Of a stretch of DNA of 64,000 nt, positions 27,150-35,295 are shown piece by piece (the stretch's first letter is position 1; each line of letters opens with the position of its first letter). Made by a program: the position numbers and the translations under genes. Source of the stretch: an uncultured Oscillospiraceae bacterium (GTDB taxonomy: Bacteria; Bacillota; Clostridia; Oscillospirales; Oscillospiraceae). The stretch covers positions 1-64,000 of the forward strand of contig CABSMJ010000004.1 of assembly GCA_902478785.1 (NCBI GenBank). The letters are read 5' to 3'. The notes beneath the pieces were generated by a model. It worked only from the letters and a program-made list of their open reading frames with translations, was not told where the DNA came from and ran no database searches.

Positions 27150-28505
27150 TTATCCCAAAATGATGGGGCCCCGGTTCTTTTCCGCCAGTCCGGCCTTGAT
27201 GCGGTAGAGGGTGGCGGCGGTATCCAGCTTGGTCTGCTCGCCGGTCTTCATGTCCTTGCAGGCCACCACGCCGCCGGCGATCTCGTCCTCGCCCAGGAAG
27301 ATGACGTAGGGGATGCCCAGCTTGTCGGCGTAGGAGATCTTCTGCTTGAACTTCTTCTGCTCGCAGTGGAGCTGGGCCCGGACGCCGTTTTCCCGCAGCT
27401 CAGTTGCCAGGGCGATGGCGGGGGACAGGTCCTCGGTCATGGGCAAAATCAGCACGTCCGCCGGAGCGGTGGGCAGGTCGGGGTTGAGCATCTTCTGCTC
27501 GCCCAGGACGTAAAAGAGGCGGGTGAGGCCGATGGAGATGCCGGCGCCGGGCAGCTGTCTGTCGGTGTAGAATTCGGCCAGGTTGTCGTAGCGGCCGCCG
27601 GAGCACACGGAGCCGATCTCCGGGTGGTCCAGCAGCGTGGTCTCGTAGACGGTGCCGGTGTAGTAATCGAGGCCCCGGGCGATGGTCAGGTCCACGGCGA
27701 AGTTCTCCGCCGGGACGCCGAAGGCGCCCAGATACCGCACCACGGTCCGGAGTTCCTCCAGGCCCTGGTCGAAGGCCTCGCTGCGGCCGGTGTAGCCCTC
27801 CAGGGCGGAGAGGACCTCCTCATTGGAGCCGGTGATGGCGATGAATTTCAAGATCTCGCCGGACTGCTCGGCGGTGAGGCCGCACTCCTTCGTCAGAAGG
27901 GCGCCCACCTTCTCGGCGCCGATCTTGTCCAGCTTGTCCACGGTGCGCATGATGTCGCCGGAGCGCTCGCTGAGGCCCAGGAGCTCGTAGAAGCCGTTGA
28001 GGATCTTGCGGTTGTTGACCCGGATCTGGAAGCGCTTGAGGCCCAGGGTGGAGAAGGTCTTGTAGATGATGGCGGGGATCTCCGCCTCGTTGATGATGGA
28101 GAGCTTGCCGTCGCCGATGATGTCGATGTCGGCCTGGTAGAACTCCCGGAACCGGCCCCGCTGGGCCCGCTCGCCCCGGTAGACCTTGCCGATCTGATAC
28201 CGGCGGAAGGGGAAGGACAGGTCGTTGTAGTGCAGGGCCACATACTTGGCCAGGGGCACGGTCAGGTCGAACCGCAGCGCCAGGTCGCTGTCGCCCTTCT
28301 GGAAGCGGTAGATCTGCTTTTCCGTCTCGCCGCCGCCCTTGGCCAGGAGCACCTCGGCGGCCTCGATGGCCGGGGTGTCCAGGGGGGTGAAGCCGTAGAG
28401 GGAGTAGGTGGTGCGCAGCACCTCCATGATGCGCTCCATCTGCTGCTGCGGTCCGGGCAGCAGCTCCATGAAGCCGGAGAGGGTTCTGGGAGTCATTTTG
28501 GACAT
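27150..28505 (-). CDS. hisS: Histidine--tRNA ligase
   Basis: Class II synthetase for tRNA-His, 451 residues. Motif 2 is visible as QIGKVYRGERAQRGRFREFY, with the histidine-specific signatures VARGLDYYTGTVYE (here TIARGLDYYTG) and CSGGRYDNL. A C-terminal anticodon-binding domain begins at about residue 350. The ATG at 28505 follows AAAGGAG. An Asp-type T-box leader lies 350-620 bases upstream. Confidence 0.97.
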   Translation of the reverse strand: MSKMTPRTLSGFMELLPGPQQQMERIMEVLRTTYSLYGFTPLDTPAIEAAEVLLAKGGGETEKQIYRFQKGDSDLALRFDLTVPLAKYVALHYNDLSFPFRRYQIGKVYRGERAQRGRFREFYQADIDIIGDGKLSIINEAEIPAIIYKTFSTLGLKRFQIRVNNRKILNGFYELLGLSERSGDIMRTVDKLDKIGAEKVGALLTKECGLTAEQSGEILKFIAITGSNEEVLSALEGYTGRSEAFDQGLEELRTVVRYLGAFGVPAENFAVDLTIARGLDYYTGTVYETTLLDHPEIGSVCSGGRYDNLAEFYTDRQLPGAGISIGLTRLFYVLGEQKMLNPDLPTAPADVLILPMTEDLSPAIALATELRENGVRAQLHCEQKKFKQKISYADKLGIPYVIFLGEDEIAGGVVACKDMKTGEQTKLDTAATLYRIKAGLAEKNRGPIILG

Positions 28506-28676
28506 GGTGGAAAGCTCCTTTGTTGATAAGATGCGGGCAGCTGCTGCCCGGACCGCCCCGAATGGGGCGTACAAGTGTTTTTGCCAAAGGCAAAAACCTT
28601 GCAATCGGCCGGATTCACTCCGGACGATTGGAATTCAATGGCGGGGCCCCCAGAGGAGCTCAGGCTCCGCTGGGGC

Positions 28677-28717
28677 CAGCAGGTCCATGAAGCCGGAGAG
28701 GGTTCTGGGAGTCATTT
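28677..28717 (-). repeat. Duplicate of the hisS 5' coding segment
   Basis: 41 bases identical at 40 positions to hisS codons near its start (28458-28498), 219 bp away. Weaker similarity continues on the upstream side, but the duplicate lacks the 22 bases that hold the hisS start codon and ribosome-binding site, so it is not translated as hisS. Confidence 0.85.
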
Positions 28718-28855
28718 GTTAATAAAGCGGGGCAAAAAGCCCGTGTTCCGCCCCAAATGGGGGCGCGAAGCGCTGGAAACGGCGCAGAGTTGCAGGTTTA
28801 GCGGCGGCGTTTTTCCACAGATCCGGCCTGATTGGGGAAAATTTCCATGCCGGAG

Positions 28856-29118
28856 AAAAAAAGAACGCTCCCGTCCCTGCCGTTGGGACGAGAGCGAAAC
28901 TTCGCTTCGTGGTGCCACCCAAGTTCAAAGGGCGCTTCCCCGCTGGCGGGGCTACTCTCCTTCCTTCCAGCTCCTGGTACGGGGAGCGCGCCGTGGATGT
29001 TTCCATCCCCGCTCCGCCGCTGTCTTTTCACTCCCCGGTCCCGGGACGCTTCCAGCCTGGGCGTCCCTCTCTGTGCGGCGGCGGAGTGATACTCCTGCGG
29101 TATCTTCGCGGTAGTTCT
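28856..29118 (-). promoter_or_regulatory. T-box leader upstream of hisS, Asp-type specifier
   Basis: T-box attenuator on the minus strand. Stem I is closed by CTCCGCCGC/GCGGCGGAG. It has the AGAGA loop region, and the specifier context AAAAGACAGC gives GAC (29024-29022), an aspartate codon. The T-box CTTGGGTGGCACCACG (28923-28908) exposes UGGC, which would pair with a G73-CCA acceptor end; tRNA-Asp has G73 while tRNA-His has C73. The terminator stem (28896-28885/28877-28866, with one G-T pair) is followed by a T-run on the minus strand. Confidence 0.85.
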
Positions 29119-29147
29119 ATTGTATGCATTTTACCCGCAAAAGTCAA
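29119..29147 (-). promoter_or_regulatory. Promoter of the hisS T-box leader
   Basis: On the minus strand: TTGACT (29147-29142), 17-bp spacer, TACAAT (29124-29119). Confidence 0.85.
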
Positions 29148-29206
29148 GGTCTGGAAGGGGCGGTTTCCCTGCCTCCGGGGCGGCCGGGGGCAGGGGAGAC
29201 ACGGCC

Positions 29207-29623
29207 TCAGATGGCCAGAGGCTTGGTGCGGGGATTGACGATGCATCTCCAGTCCAGATCGCCCCGGGCCAGGCCCAGCACCAGCATTTCGGCGGTGGCC
29301 ACGTTGCTGGCGAAGGGGATGTTGTTCTGGTCGCACAGCCGGGAGATATAGGTGATATCCTCGGCCATGGAGGTGTCACTGGGGTCGTTGAAGAACAGCA
29401 CCAGATCAAACTCGTTGTAGGCGATGCGGGCACCGATCTGCTGGCTGCCGCCGTGGGCGTAGGACAAAAAGCACTGGACATCCAGACCAGTGGCCTCGGC
29501 CACCAGATGACCGGTGGTATTGGTGGCATAGATGCTGTGATGGGACAGGATGCCGGCGTAGGCCGTGCAGAACTGGACCATCAGCTCTTTTTTATGATCA
29601 TGAGCCATAAGGGCAATATTCAA
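29207..29623 (-). CDS. mgsA: Methylglyoxal synthase
   Basis: Converts dihydroxyacetone phosphate to methylglyoxal and phosphate, a glycolytic overflow route. It has 138 residues with family motifs MAHDHKKELM, ATNTTGHLV and FFNDP, which includes the catalytic aspartate. The start is TTG at 29623, with AAAGGAG nine bases upstream. It follows minD by 16 bp, an arrangement seen in other Clostridia. Confidence 0.93.
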   Translation of the reverse strand: MNIALMAHDHKKELMVQFCTAYAGILSHHSIYATNTTGHLVAEATGLDVQCFLSYAHGGSQQIGARIAYNEFDLVLFFNDPSDTSMAEDITYISRLCDQNNIPFASNVATAEMLVLGLARGDLDWRCIVNPRTKPLAI

Positions 29624-29639
29624 CGGGGTCGTCTCCTTT

Positions 29640-30386
29640 CTATTTGATCCGCATGAGCGGAATTCGCTGTCCCGTCAGGCGTTTGGCAATATTATAGTAG
29701 GCTCGGGCCGCGGCAGGGGAGTCCGCCAACAGCAGCGGAATGCCCCGGTTCAGGGCCAGAGGCAGCGCGTCATCCTCCGGGATGACCCCCAGCAGCGGCG
29801 CGCCGGCGGTATCGATGGCGTCATCGATGGTGGCGTGGAGGCTGCGCAGCAGCTTGCGCCGGACCCGGTTCACCACCAGATGGAGCCGGCCCTGGGGGAA
29901 GTAGGGGTCCAGCAGCATGACGGTGTGCTGGGCGTCCCGCAGGGAACTGACGTCGGTGGTGGTGACCACGGTGCACCGGTCGGCGGCGCAGACGGCCAGA
30001 CGGAACATGGACCCCAATCCGGCAGGGGCGTCCAGCAGGCAGTAGTCGTACCGCTGCCGGACCTGATCCATCAGGTCGGTCATCTGCTCCTTGCTGATGC
30101 GGCCCCGTTCCAGAGAGGAGGGGGCGGTCAGCAGATGGAGCCGGGGGATCCGGGGATGGGCCACGGCGGCCTCCTCCAGGGTGCAGCGGCCCAGGGCCAC
30201 GTCGGTGTAGTCCATAAAGGCCCGGTCGCTGAGGCCCAGAGCCAGGTCCAGATTCCGCAGTCCCGCGTCACAGTCCACGCACAGCACCTCATGCCCCAGC
30301 ACCGCCAGGGCGGAGCCTACGCCGGCCACGAAGGAGGTCTTGCCGGTACCGCCTTTGCCGGAGACTACCACCATTACTTCACCCAT
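29640..30386 (-). CDS. minD: MinD-like septum-site ATPase
   Basis: ParA/MinD-family ATPase of 248 residues. The deviant Walker A is KGGTGKTS at 11-18; MinD-like features are DCDAGLRNLDLALGL and LGVIPEDDALPLALNRG. MinD places the division septum with MinC and MinE or DivIVA. No minC or minE is in the window. The C-terminus ends RLTGQRIPLMRIK and lacks an obvious extended amphipathic membrane-targeting helix. The ATG at 30386 follows GGAGGTGAG. Confidence 0.85.
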   Translation of the reverse strand: MGEVMVVVSGKGGTGKTSFVAGVGSALAVLGHEVLCVDCDAGLRNLDLALGLSDRAFMDYTDVALGRCTLEEAAVAHPRIPRLHLLTAPSSLERGRISKEQMTDLMDQVRQRYDYCLLDAPAGLGSMFRLAVCAADRCTVVTTTDVSSLRDAQHTVMLLDPYFPQGRLHLVVNRVRRKLLRSLHATIDDAIDTAGAPLLGVIPEDDALPLALNRGIPLLLADSPAAARAYYNIAKRLTGQRIPLMRIK

Positions 30387-30501
30387 CTGCCGCTCACCTC
30401 CACTGACGCTCCGCGCCTATTCCCGGTAGGGGAGTGGGCTTTAGAGCCTAAAATGCCACATTTTTCACCGTTTGTCAAGAGAAAAAACGGCGATTTTTTC
30501 C

Positions 30502-31197
30502 TTAAAGGGGACTTTTTTTGATTTTTGCGAATCCACGGGGATACTTTGCCGGGGTAGGGGAGACCTTCTCAATTACAATCAGACGGTGCTGCACCTGTGT
30601 GCCGGGAATGAGGTAGTCCTCCTTGGCCGCCACTCGCCCGCCCAACACGGAGATGGCATGGGCGGCGCTTTGGAGTTCCTCGTCGGAGTCCACGCTCTTC
30701 ATGGCCAGGAAGGCGCCGCCGGGCCGGACCAGGGGCAGGCACAGCTCCACCAGCATGGGCAGAGCCGCCACCGCCCGGGACACGGCGTAGTCAAACTGTT
30801 CCCGGTGGGCGGAGGCGAACTCCTCCGCCCGGCCGTGGACACAGGCCACGTTGCTAAGGCCCAGATCGGCGCACACCTCCTCCAGGAAGGTGATGCGCTT
30901 GCCCAGGGAGTCCAGCAGCGTCAGCTGCAGGTCCGGCACCGCCAGACGCAGGGGCAGGCCGGGGAAGCCGGCGCCGGTGCCCACGTCCACCATCTGTTTG
31001 CCGTCCAGCTTCACATAGCGGGTCAGGCAGAGGGAATCCAGAAAGTGCAGTGTGGCCACCTCATTGGGCTCTGTGATGGCCGTCAGGTTCATCACCTTAT
31101 TCTTTTCCAGGAGCATCTCCCCATAGCGCTCCAACGCCGAAGAAAGCTCCGGCGGCAGCTCCAGGGCCTGCAGCCCCTGTTCCAGGATCTCTTTCAT
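30502..31197 (-). CDS. rsmG: 16S rRNA (guanine-527-N7) methyltransferase RsmG
   Basis: Methylates G527 of 16S rRNA (E. coli numbering) using S-adenosylmethionine. It has 231 residues with the SAM-binding motif VDVGTGAGFPGLPLRL at about 71-86 and the N-terminal KVMNLTAI typical of GidB. The ATG at 31197 follows AGAGGAAA. In Bacillus it sits in the mnmE-mnmG-rsmG-noc-parAB run; here mnmE lies 25 kb away and mnmG is outside the window. Confidence 0.95.
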   Translation of the reverse strand: MKEILEQGLQALELPPELSSALERYGEMLLEKNKVMNLTAITEPNEVATLHFLDSLCLTRYVKLDGKQMVDVGTGAGFPGLPLRLAVPDLQLTLLDSLGKRITFLEEVCADLGLSNVACVHGRAEEFASAHREQFDYAVSRAVAALPMLVELCLPLVRPGGAFLAMKSVDSDEELQSAAHAISVLGGRVAAKEDYLIPGTQVQHRLIVIEKVSPTPAKYPRGFAKIKKSPL

Positions 31198-31457
31198 GGT
31201 ATTTCCTCTTTCTCTCCTGCCCGCCGGGAAGGCGCCGGAAAGCCGTCCTCTGAATCCCTTGCGCCGCAAGGGATTCAGGGCTGTGACGGCTCTGGAGCCG
31301 TTCTGGCGGCCCAAAATGGGCCGTTGGTGGTGCTCCGGCGCTTCCATCGGCTGGAAACAGGTTTAACGATCTGTATTTTCCGTTGAAATGATAACTTTTG
31401 GTATATTGCCGCCCGGAGACGCGGCTGTGCCGCGGTGCGGGGCGGGGAAGGGGATGC

Positions 31458-32765
31458 TTACTTCTTCTTGGGGACCAGCACCTTGGTGCCGCCCATGTAG
31501 GGCCACAGGACCTCGGGGATCTTCACGGTGCCGTCGGCCTGGAGGTTGTTCTCCAGGAAGGCGATGAGCATACGGGGAGGTGCCACGCAGGTGTTGTTCA
31601 GGGTGTGGCACAGCTGCATCTTGCCGTTTTCGTCCTTGTAGCGGATGCGCAGGCGGCGAGCCTGAGCGTCGCCCAGGTTGGAGCAGGAGCAGACCTCGAA
31701 GTACTTCTGCTGACGGGGGCTCCAGGCCTCGATGTCGCAGGACTTGACCTTCAGGTCGGCCAGGTCGCCGGAGCAGCACTCCAGCTGACGGACGGGGATG
31801 TCCATGGACCGGAACAGCTCCACGGAGTACTGCCACAGCTTGTCATACCACTCCTTGGACTCCTCGGGCTTGCAGACCACGATCATCTCCTGCTTCTCGA
31901 ACTGGTGGATGCGGTAGACGCCGCGCTCCTCGATGCCGTGGGCGCCCTTCTCCTTGCGGAAGCAGGGGGAGTAGGAGGTGAGGGTCTGGGGCAGCTGGTC
32001 CTCGGTGAGGATCTGGTCGATGAACTTGCCGATCATGGAGTGCTCGGAGGTGCCGATGAGGTACAGGTCCTCGCCCTCGATCTTGTACATCATGGCGTCC
32101 ATCTCGGTCTGGCTCATGACGCCCTCCACCACGTTGCCGTGGATCATGAAGGGGGGGATGCAGTAGGTGAAGCCCTTGCTGATCATGAAGTCACGGCCGT
32201 AGGCCAGCACCGCCTCGTGGAGACGGGCGATGTCGCCCAGCAGATAGTAGAAGCCGTTGCCGGAGACGCGGCCGGCGGCGTCCAGATCGATGCCGTCGAA
32301 GGACTCCATCAGGTCCACATGGTAGGGGATGGGGTAGTCGGGCACCTTGGGCTCACCGAAGCGCTGGACCTCCACGTTGCAGGAGTCGTCGGGACCCAGA
32401 GGCACGGAGTCGTCGATGATCTGAGGGATCACCAGCATGCGCTTGTGGATCTCCTTCTGGAGCTCCTCCTCCTTGGCCTCCAGCTCCTTGAGCCGGTCGG
32501 CGTTGGCGGTGACCTGGGCCTTGACGGCCTCGGCCTCCTGGAGCTTGGAGGGGTCCTTCTTGGCCTGGCCCATCAGAACGCCCACCTGCTTGGACAGGGT
32601 GTTGCGGGCGGCACGGAGGTCGCTGGCCTCGGTGACAGCGGCACGGTACTCGCTGTCCAGAGCGATGACCTCGTCCACCAGGGGCAGCTTCTCGTCCTGG
32701 AACTTCTTCTTGATGTTTTCTTTCACCACATCGGGGTTTTCGCGGACAAATTTAATATCCAGCAT
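31458..32765 (-). CDS. serS: Serine--tRNA ligase
   Basis: Class II synthetase for tRNA-Ser and selenocysteine tRNA, 435 residues. The N-terminal coiled-coil arm (about 25-105) binds the long variable arm of tRNA-Ser. Catalytic motifs include SPCFRKEKGAHGIEERGVYR (motif 2) and NNTCVAPPRMLIAFLE (motif 3). The ATG at 32765 follows GAGGTGA; a GTG three codons earlier is less likely. No T-box is present. A parS site lies 50 bases upstream. Confidence 0.96.
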   Translation of the reverse strand: MLDIKFVRENPDVVKENIKKKFQDEKLPLVDEVIALDSEYRAAVTEASDLRAARNTLSKQVGVLMGQAKKDPSKLQEAEAVKAQVTANADRLKELEAKEEELQKEIHKRMLVIPQIIDDSVPLGPDDSCNVEVQRFGEPKVPDYPIPYHVDLMESFDGIDLDAAGRVSGNGFYYLLGDIARLHEAVLAYGRDFMISKGFTYCIPPFMIHGNVVEGVMSQTEMDAMMYKIEGEDLYLIGTSEHSMIGKFIDQILTEDQLPQTLTSYSPCFRKEKGAHGIEERGVYRIHQFEKQEMIVVCKPEESKEWYDKLWQYSVELFRSMDIPVRQLECCSGDLADLKVKSCDIEAWSPRQQKYFEVCSCSNLGDAQARRLRIRYKDENGKMQLCHTLNNTCVAPPRMLIAFLENNLQADGTVKIPEVLWPYMGGTKVLVPKKK

Positions 32766-32814
32766 GGTGTTCACCTCATCGTTAGTTTTAGATTTCGCGG
32801 GGAACTATCTCTCA

Positions 32815-32830
32815 TGTTTCACGTGAAACA
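32815..32830. promoter_or_regulatory. parS site upstream of serS
   Basis: TGTTTCACGTGAAACA, an exact match to the ParB/Spo0J consensus palindrome, in the short gap between the coiled-coil protein gene and serS. Confidence 0.95.
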
Positions 32831-32841
32831 ATGGGTACAAA

Positions 32842-33384
32842 TTAAGAATTGCTGTCACTCAGCTGGGCCTCCACGGCCTCCTTGATCTGCTGATAGCGGC
32901 GGGCGGGGGAGACCACGTTATAGCTCAGGTCGTCGCCGGGCAGGGCTGCCGCCAGGTCGCCGTCCAGCTTCTGGAGGGTCTTTTCGCAGGCCTCCAGGTC
33001 CTGGGAGGCGTACTCCTGCTGCAGCTGATAGAGGAGAAGGAGGGCCTGGGACTGCTGGTCCAGGGTCTGGGCCTGGTCCTCGCTTTCGTCCAGCTGCTCC
33101 TGGAGCTTTTGGGCCTCCTCCTGGGTGTCGCTGAGCTCCTTTTTCAGCTCCAGGTTCTCATCCATGGTGTCCTGGAGCTCCTCCAGGGCGTTGACGTTGT
33201 CCTTCAGCTCGCCCAGCACCTGCTGATTGCTGCGCTGGTGCATGACAAAGGAGAGGAGGATCAGCACGAAGGCCACCGTAAAGAGGATAAGGATATAGAT
33301 GAAAACCGGCTTTTGCTTGCCGGCGCGGGACTCCTGAGGGACTTCCTCGGCGCCGCCGCCTTCGCTGCGCTTTTCAAATTTCAT
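32842..33384 (-). CDS. Membrane-anchored coiled-coil protein downstream of parB
   Basis: A 180-residue protein of no recognised family. It has a charged N-terminus (1-24), one membrane segment (about 27-47), then a long coiled coil rich in E, L, Q and D (about 50-125). Its start overlaps the parB stop by 4 bp, so it is cotranslated with parAB. It may link segregation to the membrane, but this rests on position only. Confidence 0.8.
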   Translation of the reverse strand: MKFEKRSEGGGAEEVPQESRAGKQKPVFIYILILFTVAFVLILLSFVMHQRSNQQVLGELKDNVNALEELQDTMDENLELKKELSDTQEEAQKLQEQLDESEDQAQTLDQQSQALLLLYQLQQEYASQDLEACEKTLQKLDGDLAAALPGDDLSYNVVSPARRYQQIKEAVEAQLSDSNS

Positions 33385-34268
33385 AGGTCTTGGGGTTCCT
33401 TTCTGGTTTTCAGGGTGGCCAGGGCCTCCAGCAGGTCGTTCAGATCATCCAGACCGTAGTATTCCAGCTCGATGCGGCCCTTTTTTCTGCCGTTGACGAT
33501 GCGGCAGCCCCGTCCCAGCCGGGAGGAGAGCTCCTTCTGGGCCTCCTCGGTGTAGTTGACGGTGACGCCGGTTTTGGGCGCAGGGGCTTCCTTTTTCTCC
33601 TCGGTGAGCTTTTTCACCAGGTGTTCCGTCTGGCGGACGGACAGATCGCCCTCCACCACCAGCGCGGCGGCCTTCTCCTGGGCCTGGCCGCTGAGGCCCA
33701 GCAGGGCCCGGGCGTGACCGCTGGAGAGCTTGCCCTGGCGCACCAGCTCGGCGGCGGCAGGGGAGAGGGACAGCAGGCGCAGGGAGTTGGTCACGGCGCT
33801 GCGGGACTTGCCCACCCGCTGGGCGGCCTCCTCCTGGGTCATGTGATGGGTCTGGATCAGGGATTGGAACCCGGCGGCCTCCTCCATGGGGTTCAGGTCC
33901 TCCCGCTGGAGGTTCTCGATCATCGCCAGTTCGGCGGCCTTCCGGTCGTCGGCCTCGATGACGATGGCCGGCACCTCGGTGAGGCCCGCAATGCGGGCCG
34001 CTCGCCAGCGGCGCTCGCCGGCGATGATCTGGTAGTAGCCGGATTGGAGCCGACGGACCGTCAGGGGCTGGATGATGCCGTGCTGGCGGATGGAGTCGGC
34101 CAGGTCGTTGAGACTGTCCTCGTCAAAGGCCTTTCGGGGCTGGGAGGAGCAGCTTTCCACTTGTGAGATGGGCAGATACAGGCTCCCGTCGCTTTCGGGC
34201 TTCAGCGCTTCCTCGCCCAGCAGGGCGCTGAGGCCCCGGCCCAGGCCCTTGGATTGCTTGGATGCCAT
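33381..34268 (-). CDS. parB: Chromosome-partitioning protein ParB (Spo0J)
   Basis: CTP-dependent DNA clamp that loads at parS and spreads. It has 295 residues: the CTP-binding domain contains GERRWRAARIAGL (about 88-100), the central helix-turn-helix contains MTQEEAAQRVGKSRSAVTN, and there is a C-terminal dimerisation domain. The ATG at 34268 follows AAAGGAG. It is 33 bp downstream of parA, with three exact parS sites within 2 kb. Confidence 0.97.
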   Translation of the reverse strand: MASKQSKGLGRGLSALLGEEALKPESDGSLYLPISQVESCSSQPRKAFDEDSLNDLADSIRQHGIIQPLTVRRLQSGYYQIIAGERRWRAARIAGLTEVPAIVIEADDRKAAELAMIENLQREDLNPMEEAAGFQSLIQTHHMTQEEAAQRVGKSRSAVTNSLRLLSLSPAAAELVRQGKLSSGHARALLGLSGQAQEKAAALVVEGDLSVRQTEHLVKKLTEEKKEAPAPKTGVTVNYTEEAQKELSSRLGRGCRIVNGRKKGRIELEYYGLDDLNDLLEALATLKTRKEPQDL

Positions 34269-34301
34269 GAAAAGAGTCTCCTTTCCAAAAGGGTAATGCG
34301 T

Positions 34302-35069
34302 TTAAGCAGAGCGGACGCCCTGCTTCTTGAGAAATTCCGCCGCCAGGGCCGTGTAGGCCTCGGCGCCCCGGGAGGTGCGGTCGTAGGAGGTGATGGGCTT
34401 GCCGTGACTGGGAGCCTCACTGAGGCGCACGTTCCGGGGGATGACGGTGGCGTAGACCCGGCCGGGGAAGAAGCGCTTGACCTCCTCCGCCACCTGCAGC
34501 GCCAGATTGGTCCGGCCGTCGAACATGGTCAGCAGCACGCCCTCCAGCTCCAGCCGGGGATTCAGGGAGCGGCGGACGATGCGGATGGTGTTCATCAGGT
34601 CGCTGAGCCCCTCCAGGGCGAAGTACTCTCCCTGCACCGGCACCAGCACCGTCTGAGCGGCGCACAGGGCATTGAGGGTCAGCAGCTCCAGGGAAGGGGG
34701 GCAGTCGATGAAGATGAAGTCATAGTCGGGGGAGAGCTGGTCCAGCACCCGCTTGAGCAGGATCTCCCGGGATTCCATGCCGATGAGCTCGATGCCCGCG
34801 CCGGCCAGGGCCTTGTTGGAGGGCAGCACGTCTCCGTATCGGGTGGTGACCACCGCGTCCCGGGGCTCCGCCTCGCCGATGAGGGCCTGATAGACGCCCT
34901 GGGATACGGACTTGTCCACGCCCATGCCGGAGGTGGCGTTTGCCTGGGGGTCGAAGTCGCACAGCAGCACCCGCTGCCCGGCCTCGTGGAGAGCGGCGGT
35001 GAGATTCACGCAGGTGGTGGTCTTGCCTACGCCGCCCTTCTGATTGACGATTGCTATGATTTTAGCCAC
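34302..35069 (-). CDS. parA: Chromosome-partitioning ATPase ParA (Soj)
   Basis: Deviant Walker ATPase that works with ParB in origin segregation and, in Bacillus, regulates DnaA. It has 255 residues with KGGVGKTTT at 11-19, LLCDFDPQANAT (about 34-45) and FIDCPPSLELLT. The start is GTG at 35069 with GGAGAGGTG upstream; frames extending further upstream have no ribosome-binding site. Confidence 0.97.
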   Translation of the reverse strand: MAKIIAIVNQKGGVGKTTTCVNLTAALHEAGQRVLLCDFDPQANATSGMGVDKSVSQGVYQALIGEAEPRDAVVTTRYGDVLPSNKALAGAGIELIGMESREILLKRVLDQLSPDYDFIFIDCPPSLELLTLNALCAAQTVLVPVQGEYFALEGLSDLMNTIRIVRRSLNPRLELEGVLLTMFDGRTNLALQVAEEVKRFFPGRVYATVIPRNVRLSEAPSHGKPITSYDRTSRGAEAYTALAAEFLKKQGVRSA

Positions 35070-35211
35070 AAATACACCTCTCCATGCATTGGGGTCCAGC
35101 AAAAATATGCTGGTGGATTGCATCGTTACAATTATAGCAAATGGAATATGGGATTTCAACAGCCTGGGACGACAATACCCGCCAAAAATAGGGGAGAAAA
35201 GTTGTCAGGAA

Positions 35212-35227
35212 TGTTTCACGTGAAACA
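35212..35227. promoter_or_regulatory. parS site upstream of parA (first)
   Basis: TGTTTCACGTGAAACA, an exact consensus match, 43 bp from the next parS copy. Confidence 0.95.
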
Positions 35228-35245
35228 AAAGGGAAAAAACAAAAA

Positions 35246-35279
35246 AACGCGGGATGTTTCACGTGAAACATCCCGCGTT
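35246..35279 (-). terminator. parS embedded in a rho-independent terminator
   Basis: A perfect 34-bp palindrome whose central 16 bp (35255-35270) are an exact parS site. On the minus strand it is followed by a T-rich run (complement of 35229-35247). It sits 17 bases beyond the end of the GH13 gene, so it can act as that gene's terminator. The arms add CGCGGGA/TCCCGCG outside parS. Confidence 0.85.
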
Positions 35280-35295
35280 GTCGGTTGTGAAGAGC

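Larger units (their letters stand above)
28506..29206. other. hisS leader and mgsA-hisS intergenic region
   Basis: 700 bases without a gene. From hisS outward on the minus strand it contains: a hairpin with TTTTTGCC/GGCAAAAA arms (28578-28597), a partial duplicate of the hisS 5' end (28677-28717), a single TTTTCCACA nonamer (28811-28819), the T-box leader (about 28856-29118), and its promoter (29119-29147). Confidence 0.8.

Noticed and set aside
32766..32841. T-box upstream of serS
   Set aside because: The gap is short and holds only a parS site; no T-box sequence or terminator.
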